Assembly (NCBI RefSeq): GCF_034521165.1
Contig: NZ_JAXHMV010000012.1
Span: 1-64,000 of the forward strand
Length of the DNA: 64,000 nt
Direction: 5' to 3'
DNA from: Thiohalophilus sp.
Lineage (GTDB): Bacteria; Pseudomonadota; Gammaproteobacteria; UBA6429; Thiohalophilaceae
Positions 25,792-34,454 of the stretch are shown one piece after another (positions within the stretch are counted from its first letter, which is position 1; every line of letters starts with the position of its first letter). Both the position numbers and the translations under genes were made by a program. The notes below the pieces were generated by a model. The model did no database searches, was not told the DNA's origin, and worked only from the letters and a program-made list of their open reading frames with translations.

Positions 25792-25911
25792 ATGACAATC
25801 AAGGTACCGGTATTTCGCACGCCATTTTGCTCATTTCATGTTGCGCCCGAATCACTTATGATGTACTTGATGGTCTGGCTGCCCGCTTTACCCGGAAAAA
25901 TCTGGAATTAA
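25792..25911 (+). CDS. Possible 39-residue leader peptide before glgB
   Basis: ATG at 25792 follows a strong GGAGGGGG ribosome site (25773-25780), and the frame stays open for 39 codons, stopping four bases before glgB. The peptide contains FCSFH and LMMYLMVWLPALP and has no known family. glgB itself has no good ribosome site, so translation of this short frame could feed ribosomes to glgB. Conservation is unknown, so this remains a candidate. Confidence 0.3.
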   Translation: MTIKVPVFRTPFCSFHVAPESLMMYLMVWLPALPGKIWN

Positions 25912-25915
25912 TCTG

Positions 25916-28126
25916 ATGCCTGATATGTCACAACCCCCTTTATCTGCCGGCAATACGCAGAATAAATCGGACCTGCAACGCTTGCTGGAGGCCCGGCACC
26001 ATGATCCGTTCGCGGTTCTGGGGCGTCATGAGCACGGTGACGAGACATTTATCCGGGTATTGTTGCCCTATACCCGCGAAGTGACGCTGGAAGAGACCGG
26101 CGAGGCCTTCGAGCGGGTCGGTAACAGCGATATTTTCGAGTGGCGGGGCCAGGGTAAGGCTCTTCCGGCTCATTATCGTCTGCGGCGGATCGACAGTGAT
26201 GGTGACGTTCATCAGCTGTATGACGCCTATGCCTTTGGTCCGACACTGGCCGACTATGATCTCAACCTGTTTTCCGCCGGCAAACATCTGCATGTGTATC
26301 GCATGCTTGGCGCCCATGCCTGCAATATCGACGGTATCGACGGCGTTCGTTTCGCCACCTGGGCACCCAATGCCGAACGGGTCAGCGTCATCGGCAACTT
26401 CAATCGCTGGGACGGCCGTTGTTATCCCATGCGTGCCCGTGGCAGCAGCGGGGTATGGGAGTTGTTCATTCCCGGCTTGCCCATGGGAGAGCTCTACAAG
26501 TACGAGATCCGCAATCGCGATACCGGCAAGGTGGTGCAAAAGTCCGACCCTTATGCCCGACGAAGCGAGTTGCGACCACGCACCGCCTCGGTTATCTTCG
26601 AAAGCGACTACACCTGGCAGGATGCGTCCTGGCTGTCACAGCGTCAGGCCGCAGACTGGCTGCACCAGCCAATGAGTATTTACGAGGTGCACCTGGGTTC
26701 CTGGCAACGGGATGAGCAGGGGGAGCCGCTCGATTATCGCGAACTGGCCCACCGACTGGTCGAGTATGTCGCTCAACTGGGTTTTACCCATATCGAGTTA
26801 ATGCCCATCACCGAACACCCCTTCGATGATTCCTGGGGCTATCAGACCACCGGTTACTATGCCCCGACGGCGCGTTACGGCGATCCCGATGACTTCCGGT
26901 ATTTTGTCGACTATTGTCATCAACACAATATCGGCGTGTTGCTCGACTGGGTCCCGGCCCATTTCCCACGCGACGAGTTCGCCCTGGCGTATTACGATGG
27001 CAGCGCCCTGTACGAACACGAGGATCCCCGGCGCGGCGCGCATCCTGACTGGGGTACGCTGATCTATAACTATGGGCGCAACGAAGTACGCAATTTTTTA
27101 ATCAGCAGCGCCATTTTCTGGCTGCAGGAATACCATCTCGATGGCCTGCGCGTGGATGCGGTGGCCTCCATGTTGTATCTGGACTATTCGCGTGACAGCC
27201 AGGATGAGTGGTTGCCCAATATCCACGGCGGCAACGAAAACCTCGAGGCCCTGGAGTTTTTACGCGAGATGAATACCGTGACCCATCGCGAGGTTCCCGG
27301 CACGCTGATCATGGCCGAGGAGTCCACCGCCTGGCCGCAGGTCACCCGCCCGGTGGAGCTGGGGGGCCTGGGATTTTCCATGAAGTGGAACATGGGCTGG
27401 ATGCATGACATTCTGGAATATTTTTCCCAGGATCCGGTTCACCGACGCTATCATCACGACAAGCTGACTTTTGGTCTGATCTATCTGTTTACCGAGAACT
27501 TCATTCTGCCGTTTTCCCATGATGAAGTGGTGCATGGAAAGTCGTCGCTGCTTTACAAAATGCCGGGTGATGAATGGCAAAAATTTGCCAATTTGCGGCT
27601 GCTGTATACCTTTATGTATACCTACCCGGGAAAGAAGCTGCTGTTCATGGGCTGCGAGTTCGGTCAGGGTCCCGAATGGAATGCCAAAACCCGGCTGGAG
27701 TGGTATGTCCTGGAGTATGCAGTACATCATGGCCTGCAACAGCTGGTGGGCGATCTGAACGGATTATACCGCCGTGAACCGGCACTGCATCAGTACGATT
27801 TTGACTACCAGGGTTTCGAGTGGATCGATTGCCACGATTCGGAGCAATCGATCATCAGCTTTCTGCGCAAAAGTGATGATCGCTTCGTGGTGGTGATTTT
27901 GAACTTTACCCCGGTGCCGCGTTATGACTACCGTATCGGTGTACCGCAGGCAGGACGTTATCGCGAGATTCATAACTCCGATTCGGCATTTTACGCCGGG
28001 AGTAATCTGGGCAATCAGGGCGAATTATACACCACCGGCACCAGCTGGATGGGGCGTCCCGATTCATTGTCACTCGCCTTGCCGCCACTGGGCGGGATCG
28101 TTCTCGAGTATCTGGCCGACACATGA
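25916..28126 (+). CDS. glgB: 1,4-alpha-glucan branching enzyme
   Basis: A 736-residue GH13 branching enzyme creating alpha-1,6 branches in glycogen. It has an N-terminal CBM48 pair (HHDPFAVLGRHE; VRFATWAPNAERVSVIGNFNRWDG) and the catalytic domain with MPITEHPFDDSWGYQ, the nucleophile region DGLRVDAVASMLY, acid/base MAEEST and LPFSHDEVVHG. The length is typical of E. coli-type GlgB. Two near starts exist (25916 and 25925); neither has a clear ribosome site. Its stop overlaps glgA as ATGA. Confidence 0.97.
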   Translation: MPDMSQPPLSAGNTQNKSDLQRLLEARHHDPFAVLGRHEHGDETFIRVLLPYTREVTLEETGEAFERVGNSDIFEWRGQGKALPAHYRLRRIDSDGDVHQLYDAYAFGPTLADYDLNLFSAGKHLHVYRMLGAHACNIDGIDGVRFATWAPNAERVSVIGNFNRWDGRCYPMRARGSSGVWELFIPGLPMGELYKYEIRNRDTGKVVQKSDPYARRSELRPRTASVIFESDYTWQDASWLSQRQAADWLHQPMSIYEVHLGSWQRDEQGEPLDYRELAHRLVEYVAQLGFTHIELMPITEHPFDDSWGYQTTGYYAPTARYGDPDDFRYFVDYCHQHNIGVLLDWVPAHFPRDEFALAYYDGSALYEHEDPRRGAHPDWGTLIYNYGRNEVRNFLISSAIFWLQEYHLDGLRVDAVASMLYLDYSRDSQDEWLPNIHGGNENLEALEFLREMNTVTHREVPGTLIMAEESTAWPQVTRPVELGGLGFSMKWNMGWMHDILEYFSQDPVHRRYHHDKLTFGLIYLFTENFILPFSHDEVVHGKSSLLYKMPGDEWQKFANLRLLYTFMYTYPGKKLLFMGCEFGQGPEWNAKTRLEWYVLEYAVHHGLQQLVGDLNGLYRREPALHQYDFDYQGFEWIDCHDSEQSIISFLRKSDDRFVVVILNFTPVPRYDYRIGVPQAGRYREIHNSDSAFYAGSNLGNQGELYTTGTSWMGRPDSLSLALPPLGGIVLEYLADT

Positions 28127-29607
28127 CGCCCCGACAGATTCTGTATTGCAGCAGCGAAGCCTATCCACTGATCAAAACCGGTGGGCTCGGTGATGTGGCC
28201 GGCAGTCTGCCGCGGGCGCTGCAACAGCTCGGCCATGAGGTGCGCCTGCTACTGCCGGCTTATCGTGATCTGGTGAACAATCTGCCGCAACGCCCCCGTC
28301 AGCGGGGGCAATGGCAGATTGACGGGCAACCGGTTACCCTGTGGCAGACCACTTTACCCGGTAGCCGGGTAAAAACCTGGCTGGTGGATTGCCCGGAATA
28401 TTTCGATCGCCCGGGCAATCCCTATCACGATGCCGACGGCGAGCCCTGGCCCGATAATGCGCAACGCTTTGCTCTGTTTGACAAAGTGGCTGCTCTGCTC
28501 GCGAGCGATCAGCTGGGGTTGGAGTGGCAACCGGATATCGCTCACGGCAACGACTGGCAATGCGGTCTGCTGCCGGTCTATCTCAATGAATTCGACCGTC
28601 GTCCGGCCACGGTCTTCACCATTCATAACCTGGCCTATCAGGGGCTGTTCGATCGCGCCACGTTCGATCAACTGGGCCTGCCCGAATCCCTCTGGCATTT
28701 TTCCGCGCTGGAATACCACGACCAGCTGGCGTTCATCAAAGGCGGACTGGTGTATGCCGATCATCTCACCACCGTCAGCCCGACCTATGCGCGGGAGATC
28801 CAGACCCCGGCCTTCGGCCAGGGTATGGAAGGGCTACTGGCCCATCGCGCGGCGGATCTCAGTGGCATTCTCAATGGCATCGACACCCGCGTCTGGAACC
28901 CGGGGACGGACCGTCTGATTGTCAAACGCTACAATCGTCAGAACCTGTCAGACAAACAGATCAATAAACAGGCGCTTCAGGCACAGTTCGATTTGCCACA
29001 GGACAATGATCGACTGTTAATGGGGATGGTCACCCGGCTGGCGGAGCAAAAAGGGATCGATCTGGTTCTCGACAGTCTGCCCGATCTCGTCAAGCTGCCG
29101 GTGCAACTGGTCATCCTGGGCAGTGGCGACAAAGATTACGAACAACGCCTGCAACAGGCGGTCAGGCAGTATCCGCGGCAACTGGGCCTCACCCTGGGGT
29201 ATGACGAGAGCCTGGCGCATCGCATTGAGGCGGGCGCCGATCTGTTTGTGATGCCCTCGCGTTTTGAACCCTGCGGTCTGAACCAGCTGTACAGCCAGCG
29301 CTACGGCACATTGCCGCTGGTCACCCCGGTCGGAGGATTGGCCGATACCGTTGTCGATACCCCTCTCGATACCACGGGCAAGACCCTGCAGGAGACCGGG
29401 GCCAGCGGTTTTGTCATGTCAGAGGTCAGTCAAATGGCACTGGAGGCCGCACTGCACAGAGCAGTGCAACTCTACGCCCGGCCCGCGCTGTGGCAACAGG
29501 TCCAGCGTGTTGCCATGGGCCGGGATTTTTCCTGGCAACGCAGTGCCGGGCGCTATGTGCAACTCTACGAACAGCTTTTGCAGCAACGCCCGGATACCCG
29601 TACCTGA
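28123..29607 (+). CDS. glgA: Glycogen synthase
   Basis: A 494-residue GT5 glycogen synthase, which transfers glucose from ADP-glucose to the growing glucan. The N-terminal KTGGLGDVAGSLP (KxGGL substrate loop), HGNDWQCGLLP, and the C-terminal SRFEPCGLNQLYSQRYGTLP with the catalytic glutamate are intact. It is coupled to glgB by an ATGA overlap. The length is slightly above the usual 477 residues because of a short extension in the central part. Confidence 0.97.
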   Translation: MTPRQILYCSSEAYPLIKTGGLGDVAGSLPRALQQLGHEVRLLLPAYRDLVNNLPQRPRQRGQWQIDGQPVTLWQTTLPGSRVKTWLVDCPEYFDRPGNPYHDADGEPWPDNAQRFALFDKVAALLASDQLGLEWQPDIAHGNDWQCGLLPVYLNEFDRRPATVFTIHNLAYQGLFDRATFDQLGLPESLWHFSALEYHDQLAFIKGGLVYADHLTTVSPTYAREIQTPAFGQGMEGLLAHRAADLSGILNGIDTRVWNPGTDRLIVKRYNRQNLSDKQINKQALQAQFDLPQDNDRLLMGMVTRLAEQKGIDLVLDSLPDLVKLPVQLVILGSGDKDYEQRLQQAVRQYPRQLGLTLGYDESLAHRIEAGADLFVMPSRFEPCGLNQLYSQRYGTLPLVTPVGGLADTVVDTPLDTTGKTLQETGASGFVMSEVSQMALEAALHRAVQLYARPALWQQVQRVAMGRDFSWQRSAGRYVQLYEQLLQQRPDTRT

Positions 29608-29616
29608 GGCTGTTGT

Positions 29617-29820
29617 TTAATGCGCCGCTTTTTTTGCCGCGGCGAAACAGTCTGCCTGCCACAGACAGCCCTGCTGGTCACAGACACCCTCGATAGCCGT
29701 GGCAAAGCAGTCGAAGTTGCCTTCGGCCGACTGGATATGTCGCACCAGATCAACCTTGTTCTGGCGTGATGTTTTTAACCCATGCTGTTTGGCAAGCTGG
29801 CGGATCTCCTGCATTTGCAT
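29617..29820 (-). CDS. Small SAP/Rho-N-domain protein
   Basis: A 67-residue protein. The first half resembles a SAP or Rho N-terminal-like helix-hairpin (MQEIRQLAKQHGLKTSRQNKVDLVRHIQ), a small nucleic-acid binding fold. The second half has a cysteine cluster (CFATAIEGVC, GC, DCF) that could bind metal. Similar small proteins are widespread in gammaproteobacteria, often with stress or Fe-S context. ATG at 29820 has GGGAGG upstream. It converges with glgA, ten bases apart. Confidence 0.8.
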   Translation of the reverse strand: MQMQEIRQLAKQHGLKTSRQNKVDLVRHIQSAEGNFDCFATAIEGVCDQQGCLWQADCFAAAKKAAH

Positions 29821-29930
29821 AATCTACCTCCCATGTAAGGGGTCGTGGACAAGTCTGGCGCCGGGTTATGACAGACCTATGGCAAACCCGGCAGGAGCTC
29901 ATAAAGTATAGACCCAATTTACTCCCCCTG

Positions 29931-29964
29931 GAAAAAGAAAGGCACAGCCGGGATTGACTGTGCC
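29931..29964 (-). terminator. Intrinsic terminator on the - strand
   Basis: Read on the - strand: GGCACAG (29964-29958), loop, CTGTGCC (29947-29941), then TTTCTTTTTCC (29940-29930). It lies just downstream of the small ORF at 30002-30157, which supports transcription of that ORF. Confidence 0.75.
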
Positions 29965-30001
29965 AAAGGCGGAATGTATCCGCATCGAGGTCTACCCTGT
30001 T

Positions 30002-30157
30002 TCAGGCAGGAGGAGAAACCGGGTTATCGGTGCCAGGCTCTGCGATCGTCTCGATCCGATCGATTGCAGGACACGGGCTGAATGCAGGGGGAGCGGGTTC
30101 GTCGTCCGATTTCAGAAACAATTCGACAAATGTCGCGTAATTGAACTGGCTATTCAT
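30002..30157 (-). CDS. Hypothetical 51-residue protein
   Basis: ATG at 30157 has GGAGAG at a good distance, and the frame codes 51 residues followed by an intrinsic terminator. The N-terminus (NYATFVELFLKSDD) could form a helix; the rest is Pro-rich and acidic. No family is recognised. The combination of ribosome site and terminator makes a real small gene plausible. Confidence 0.45.
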   Translation of the reverse strand: MNSQFNYATFVELFLKSDDEPAPPAFSPCPAIDRIETIAEPGTDNPVSPPA

Positions 30158-30404
30158 GGCGGTGCTCTCCGGTTGGCACAAGGGCTTTATCAGAATAGTT
30201 ACAACAATCATGCCAGACATCGATTTCCCTGCAATCTTCGACTAACTCACTGTATAGCAGGGGGTTCCTGTCCTGCTGGGGGCTATTCCTGCCGGTTGGA
30301 TATTACTGGTCTTGCACCAAAGCGGTACAGTGGGGTGTCATTTGCACTGAATCGGTTCCTGTAAGTGTTCGTGCACAGGCGGCGGGTTATTAGGGTTCAT
30401 TGGA

Positions 30405-30665
30405 TCAGGGCGTTTTTTCCTCCTCCTCTGACGACATGTTGGGCGGTTTCTTCGCCGGATTGTTCAGGCGCTGTAATGGACGCTGCAGCATCGGAATATG
30501 ACCCGCGATCCAGGTAAAAGTGGTTCGGCTGCGCGGGGAGTATTTCATAAGTAACGGAATCCCAATCAGCAGCAGGGGGAGGCCGAGCGGTAACGGGGAC
30601 CAAAGAACCAGTAACCCGCCCAGGGTCGAGGTACTGCCCAGTACGATCCAGAGCCATTTGAGCAT
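30405..30665 (-). CDS. Small inner-membrane protein
   Basis: An 86-residue protein with one long hydrophobic N-terminal half (two short membrane segments around residues 4-20 and 24-40, joined by PLPLG), then a basic loop and a charged C-terminal tail ending EEEEK. The PLPLGLPLLLIGIPLLM segment resembles the PGPGW-type small membrane family. It sits alone between divergent or convergent neighbours. The function is unknown. Confidence 0.65.
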   Translation of the reverse strand: MLKWLWIVLGSTSTLGGLLVLWSPLPLGLPLLLIGIPLLMKYSPRSRTTFTWIAGHIPMLQRPLQRLNNPAKKPPNMSSEEEEKTP

Positions 30666-30873
30666 GGTCGGTATCTTTACCTAATTTTACGGGCCGGGCG
30701 CTGGTCAGCAGTCTGCCAGGAAAACATGAACATTGTGTGACTCTCACCCACTTTCAGAGTGCCTGGTTTGCAATTCTGAACCGAATTGCAACCTTTTTTT
30801 GTAAGTAATTATCTCTGCCCGCTGTCGTCAGCGGCGAAAATGTTCTAATCTTGAAAAAACACAGAATTCCGCC

Positions 30874-32019
30874 ATGCCGCCAGATGACCACACGGCCACT
30901 GAACCGGGAAGTTCGCCGCACAGAAAGGAATCCTCGCAACATCGAACCTTTGGTAACGCACGGGTTAGCCACGAGCAGTTCCGTTTAGCCTACGCGGCCG
31001 AACATGTCTATCTGGCGAGCCTGTTGCTGCACGCGCTGTTTCTTGTCCTGTTTTTCTGGTTGAACATACGCGAGCTTTATCTGTTCAATGTTTTCAGCCT
31101 GGCCGCCTTTTCCCTGGCGCTTTATCTCAATCGCAATGGCCGGCATAATCTGGCCCTGTGGCTGGCCTACCTCGAGGTCATGCTGCATGCCAGCCTGGCT
31201 ATCTGGCTGCTGGGCTGGAACAGCGGTTTTTATTACTACATGATGGCGATTGGCCCGATGTTATTTATCAATCCCGGGCGGCCGCTACTGGAAAAACTTC
31301 TGCTGTCGGCCGTGCCGGTCATTTTACTGATAATGCTCTATAGCCAGTCTCTGCGGGGTTCCCCGCTGTATTATCTGAATCTGGATATTATTCATTTATT
31401 GCACCTCGGTAATCTGGTGGCTACCGTGGCACTGGTCGCTTACCTGGCGCATTATTATTCCAAGGGCGTTAACGATTCGGCGCGACAATTACAGAAATTG
31501 ACAGAGGCCTATGAGCAACTGGCGACCTACGATTCGTTGACCCGGTTACTCAATCGTCATGCCATGACCCAGGCGATCGAGGACGAAGTCAGTCGGTTTC
31601 GGCGCGATGACAAGCCGTTTGTCCTGGCACTGGGTGATATCGATGACTTCAAGCAGATCAACGATCGTTTCGGTCATCACGCCGGGGATGTCCTGTTGAA
31701 GGAAATCGCTTCCCGCATGCAGCAACGGTTACGGCGACACGATGTCATCAGCCGCTGGGGCGGGGAGGAGTTCTTGATCCTGTTGGCGGATGTCTCCCTG
31801 ACAGAAGCAGAATCCGTTTTAAATGAATTGCGAAAATATCTGGCTGAACCGGTGCGGATCAAAAACCTCGACCACAGGGTGACGATTACCTTTGGCGCCG
31901 CCCAGTACAGTGACGAGCGGGGCATCGATCAAACCATCCAGGCGGCGGATCGGGCCATGTATCGCGGTAAAACCGCGGGCAAGAACCGGGTTATCCTGGA
32001 CCGTTGCGAACCGGAATAA
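30874..32019 (+). CDS. Membrane-bound diguanylate cyclase (GGDEF)
   Basis: A 381-residue protein with six transmembrane helices (about residues 45-195) followed by a GGDEF domain. The active-site loop is GGEEF in RWGGEEFLILL, and the inhibitory I-site RRHD lies five residues before it, so it should make cyclic di-GMP and be feedback-inhibited by it. Metal and GTP ligands (DIDDFKQINDRFGHHAGD) are intact. The membrane part has no named sensor domain; its signal is unknown. It stands as a single gene with a Ser/His-rich N-terminal stretch of about 35 residues in the cytoplasm. Confidence 0.93.
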   Translation: MPPDDHTATEPGSSPHRKESSQHRTFGNARVSHEQFRLAYAAEHVYLASLLLHALFLVLFFWLNIRELYLFNVFSLAAFSLALYLNRNGRHNLALWLAYLEVMLHASLAIWLLGWNSGFYYYMMAIGPMLFINPGRPLLEKLLLSAVPVILLIMLYSQSLRGSPLYYLNLDIIHLLHLGNLVATVALVAYLAHYYSKGVNDSARQLQKLTEAYEQLATYDSLTRLLNRHAMTQAIEDEVSRFRRDDKPFVLALGDIDDFKQINDRFGHHAGDVLLKEIASRMQQRLRRHDVISRWGGEEFLILLADVSLTEAESVLNELRKYLAEPVRIKNLDHRVTITFGAAQYSDERGIDQTIQAADRAMYRGKTAGKNRVILDRCEPE

Positions 32020-32066
32020 TTTGCCGAATTCATGGACCTCGGTGATTGGAAATTCACAACGGCGAT

Positions 32067-33038
32067 TCAGGTTCCCACAACCCGGGTGACGAGATAGCCG
32101 GTATAACCCAGGAACACCGCCAGCAGGATGGCGCCCTCGACCCGGTTGATCCGCCCCGGCCGGCGAAACCCGTAACCCAGCACAAACAGGGAGAAGGTCA
32201 GGGCGCCCATCACCAGCATGTCGCGGGTCAACACCTCGGGGGGCACTGCCATGGGCTGGATAATACCGGCCAGGCCGACCACGGCCAGGGTGTTGAACAG
32301 ATTGGAGCCGAGTATATTGCCCAGTGCCAGATCGTGTTCCCCCTTGCGAATGGCCGCCAGTGACGAGGCCAGCTCCGGCAGGGAGGTGCCGATGGCCACG
32401 ACCGTCAGGCCGATGATCAGATCGCTGACCCCGAACCCCTGGGCAATACTGACCGCCCCCCAGACCAGCGCGCGCGAGCTGATAATTAACAGCAGCAGAC
32501 CGATTCCCAGCCACCACAGGGCGCGGCCCAGCGGCATGGCATGGCTGTCCAGCTCGGCCTCCATCTCACCGGCCAGTGCGTCTGTGCGTCCGCGCATGCC
32601 TTCCCGGATCGACCAGCCGATCAGGGCCATAAAGACCAGTAACAGACCCGCGGCATCGATTCGTTCCAGGCTGCCATCGCGTAATTGCCATGCGGCCAGC
32701 AGGGTCACCAGGGCCAGCACCGGCAGCTCCTTGCGCAGGATTTGCGAGTGTACGGCGATCGGACTGAGCAGGGCGGTCAGCCCCAGAATCAGCGCGATAT
32801 TGGTGATATTGGAACCATAGGCGTTGCCCAGCGCCAGGCCCGGGTTGCCCTGCCAGGCGGCCAGAACGGACACCACCATCTCGGGCGCGGAGGTGCCGAA
32901 ACCGACGACCACCATGCCGATCAGCAATGGCGGCATACCCAGATGGCGGGCGGCGACCGCCGAACCCTCCACAAACCGATCCGCGCTCCAGATCAAAAGC
33001 GCCAGACTGAGGATGACGATCAGCAGGGTCAGAGCCAT
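32067..33038 (-). CDS. K+-dependent Na+/Ca2+ exchanger-like transporter (YrbG/CaxA family)
   Basis: A 323-residue CaCA-superfamily exchanger. The two alpha repeats are clear: GFGTSAPEMVVSV with GNAYGSNITNI, and AIGTSLPELASSLAA with GNILGSNLFNT. Their acidic and Asn/Ser/Thr residues form the cation site. About ten transmembrane segments with a hydrophilic loop (RTDALAGEMEAELD) between the halves fit an inner-membrane Ca2+/Na+ antiporter. The start is ATG at 33038, preceded by TTGGAGAA. Confidence 0.93.
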   Translation of the reverse strand: MALTLLIVILSLALLIWSADRFVEGSAVAARHLGMPPLLIGMVVVGFGTSAPEMVVSVLAAWQGNPGLALGNAYGSNITNIALILGLTALLSPIAVHSQILRKELPVLALVTLLAAWQLRDGSLERIDAAGLLLVFMALIGWSIREGMRGRTDALAGEMEAELDSHAMPLGRALWWLGIGLLLLIISSRALVWGAVSIAQGFGVSDLIIGLTVVAIGTSLPELASSLAAIRKGEHDLALGNILGSNLFNTLAVVGLAGIIQPMAVPPEVLTRDMLVMGALTFSLFVLGYGFRRPGRINRVEGAILLAVFLGYTGYLVTRVVGT

Positions 33039-33100
33039 GATATTCTCCAATTAATGATACAGTCAGTTGTGTCCGGAAGGTTATCCCGGCGAATAACCTG

Positions 33101-33748
33101 TTATTGGGCCGGCTTCAGCATGGGGAGGAGTTTCTCCCAGATATTTTGCATGATGCGGGGCTGGGCTTTGACGTTCGGATGAATGCCATCGCTTTGCATC
33201 AGCGCCGGATTGTCGGCGACCTGATCCAGGATTTTCGGAACCAGGGGAATAGCATAGCGGCGCGCAAGCGCCTGGTACACCGCCGCGAAGCGGGCATTAT
33301 ACGCCGCCCCGTAGTTGGGGGGCAGGCGGACACCGGCCAGCAGGACCCGGGCATGGTATTGCTGGCTGCGCTCGATAATGCTCGCCAGGCTGGATTCGAT
33401 TTCAGTCAAGGCGAGACCGCGCAGACCGTCGTTGCCGCCCAGGGCAACGATGACAATCGCCGGTTGATGTGAGCGCAGGGCCGGTTCGAGTCGACTGAGT
33501 GCGGTACGCGTGGTGTCACCGCTAACACTGGCATTGATCACGTGATAACCATAACCTTTTTCTGTCAGTTGCTGTTGCAACAGGCTGACCCAGCCCTGAT
33601 CCCGATCGATGCCGTATGCGCCACTGAGACTGTCACCCAAGACCAGAATATTTGCCTGTGTTTCATCCGTGGCGGACACGGTATGGTTAATGCTGATAAC
33701 CAGCCCCAGCAGGATCGGTATAACTTGTCGATAAAAGGTTTTTAGCAT
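33101..33748 (-). CDS. tesA: TesA-like GDSL lysophospholipase/thioesterase
   Basis: A 215-residue SGNH hydrolase with a signal peptide (residues 1 to about 26). Block I GDSLSGAYG with the nucleophile Ser, block III GGNDGLRG and block V DGIHPN with the Asp-His pair are present. E. coli TesA is a periplasmic thioesterase, protease and lysophospholipase. As in E. coli, it is divergent from the ABC transporter pair ybbA-ybbP; here the two ATGs overlap at CATG (33746-33749), so the promoters must lie inside the opposite coding regions. Confidence 0.92.
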   Translation of the reverse strand: MLKTFYRQVIPILLGLVISINHTVSATDETQANILVLGDSLSGAYGIDRDQGWVSLLQQQLTEKGYGYHVINASVSGDTTRTALSRLEPALRSHQPAIVIVALGGNDGLRGLALTEIESSLASIIERSQQYHARVLLAGVRLPPNYGAAYNARFAAVYQALARRYAIPLVPKILDQVADNPALMQSDGIHPNVKAQPRIMQNIWEKLLPMLKPAQ

Positions 33749-34454
33749 GAACAAAGTCAGTTCCCGTTTTTTTGTCGAAGCCCGTCATCTGGGCAAACAG
33801 GTCAATACCCGCGACGGCGTCCTGACCCTGTTGCATGATATCAATTTTGGTGTCGAGGCGGGGATGTCACTGGCGATTCTCGGTGCCTCGGGTTCGGGCA
33901 AGACCACCTTGCTGGGTTTGCTGGCGGGGCTGGATCTGCCAACCGAGGGTGAGGTGATTCTGGATGGTTACGGATTGAATGCCTTCGACGAAGATGGTCG
34001 CGCGCAATTACGTGCCGAACGGGTAGGCTTTGTGTTCCAGAATTTTCAGCTGTTGCCGGGACTGACCGCCGTGGAGAACGTGATGCTGCCACTGGAACTG
34101 GCCCGTGCCGCGCGGCCACGCCAGATGGCCGAACAGGTCCTGAACCGGGTCGGCCTGGGACAACGCTGCCATCATTATCCCAACCAGTTATCCGGTGGCG
34201 AGCAACAACGTTGTGCCATTGCCCGCGCCTTTGCCACACAGCCGCGAGTCCTGTTTGCCGATGAGCCCACCGGTAATCTGGATAGCGAGACCGGCAGACG
34301 CATCATTGAATTGCTGTTTGAGCTCAATGCCGAACAGGACACGACCCTGGTTATGGCAACCCACGATTCCCATTTGTCACAGTTGTGTCAACAGCGGCTG
34401 TATCTGGATGCCGGGCATTTGATTGAACCGCAGCCCGGTGTCCGTTATGGCTGA
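33747..34454 (+). CDS. ybbA: ABC transporter ATP-binding protein YbbA
   Basis: A 235-residue ATPase of the LolD/MacB type. Walker A GASGSGKTT (about residues 46-54), signature LSGGEQQR, Walker B VLFADEPTGNLD and the switch His (MATHDS) are intact. It pairs with the FtsX-like permease encoded directly after it (8-base overlap). This family mostly does mechanotransmission or lipoprotein work rather than classical import. The substrate is unknown. The start codon overlaps the divergent tesA start. Confidence 0.95.
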   Translation: MNKVSSRFFVEARHLGKQVNTRDGVLTLLHDINFGVEAGMSLAILGASGSGKTTLLGLLAGLDLPTEGEVILDGYGLNAFDEDGRAQLRAERVGFVFQNFQLLPGLTAVENVMLPLELARAARPRQMAEQVLNRVGLGQRCHHYPNQLSGGEQQRCAIARAFATQPRVLFADEPTGNLDSETGRRIIELLFELNAEQDTTLVMATHDSHLSQLCQQRLYLDAGHLIEPQPGVRYG

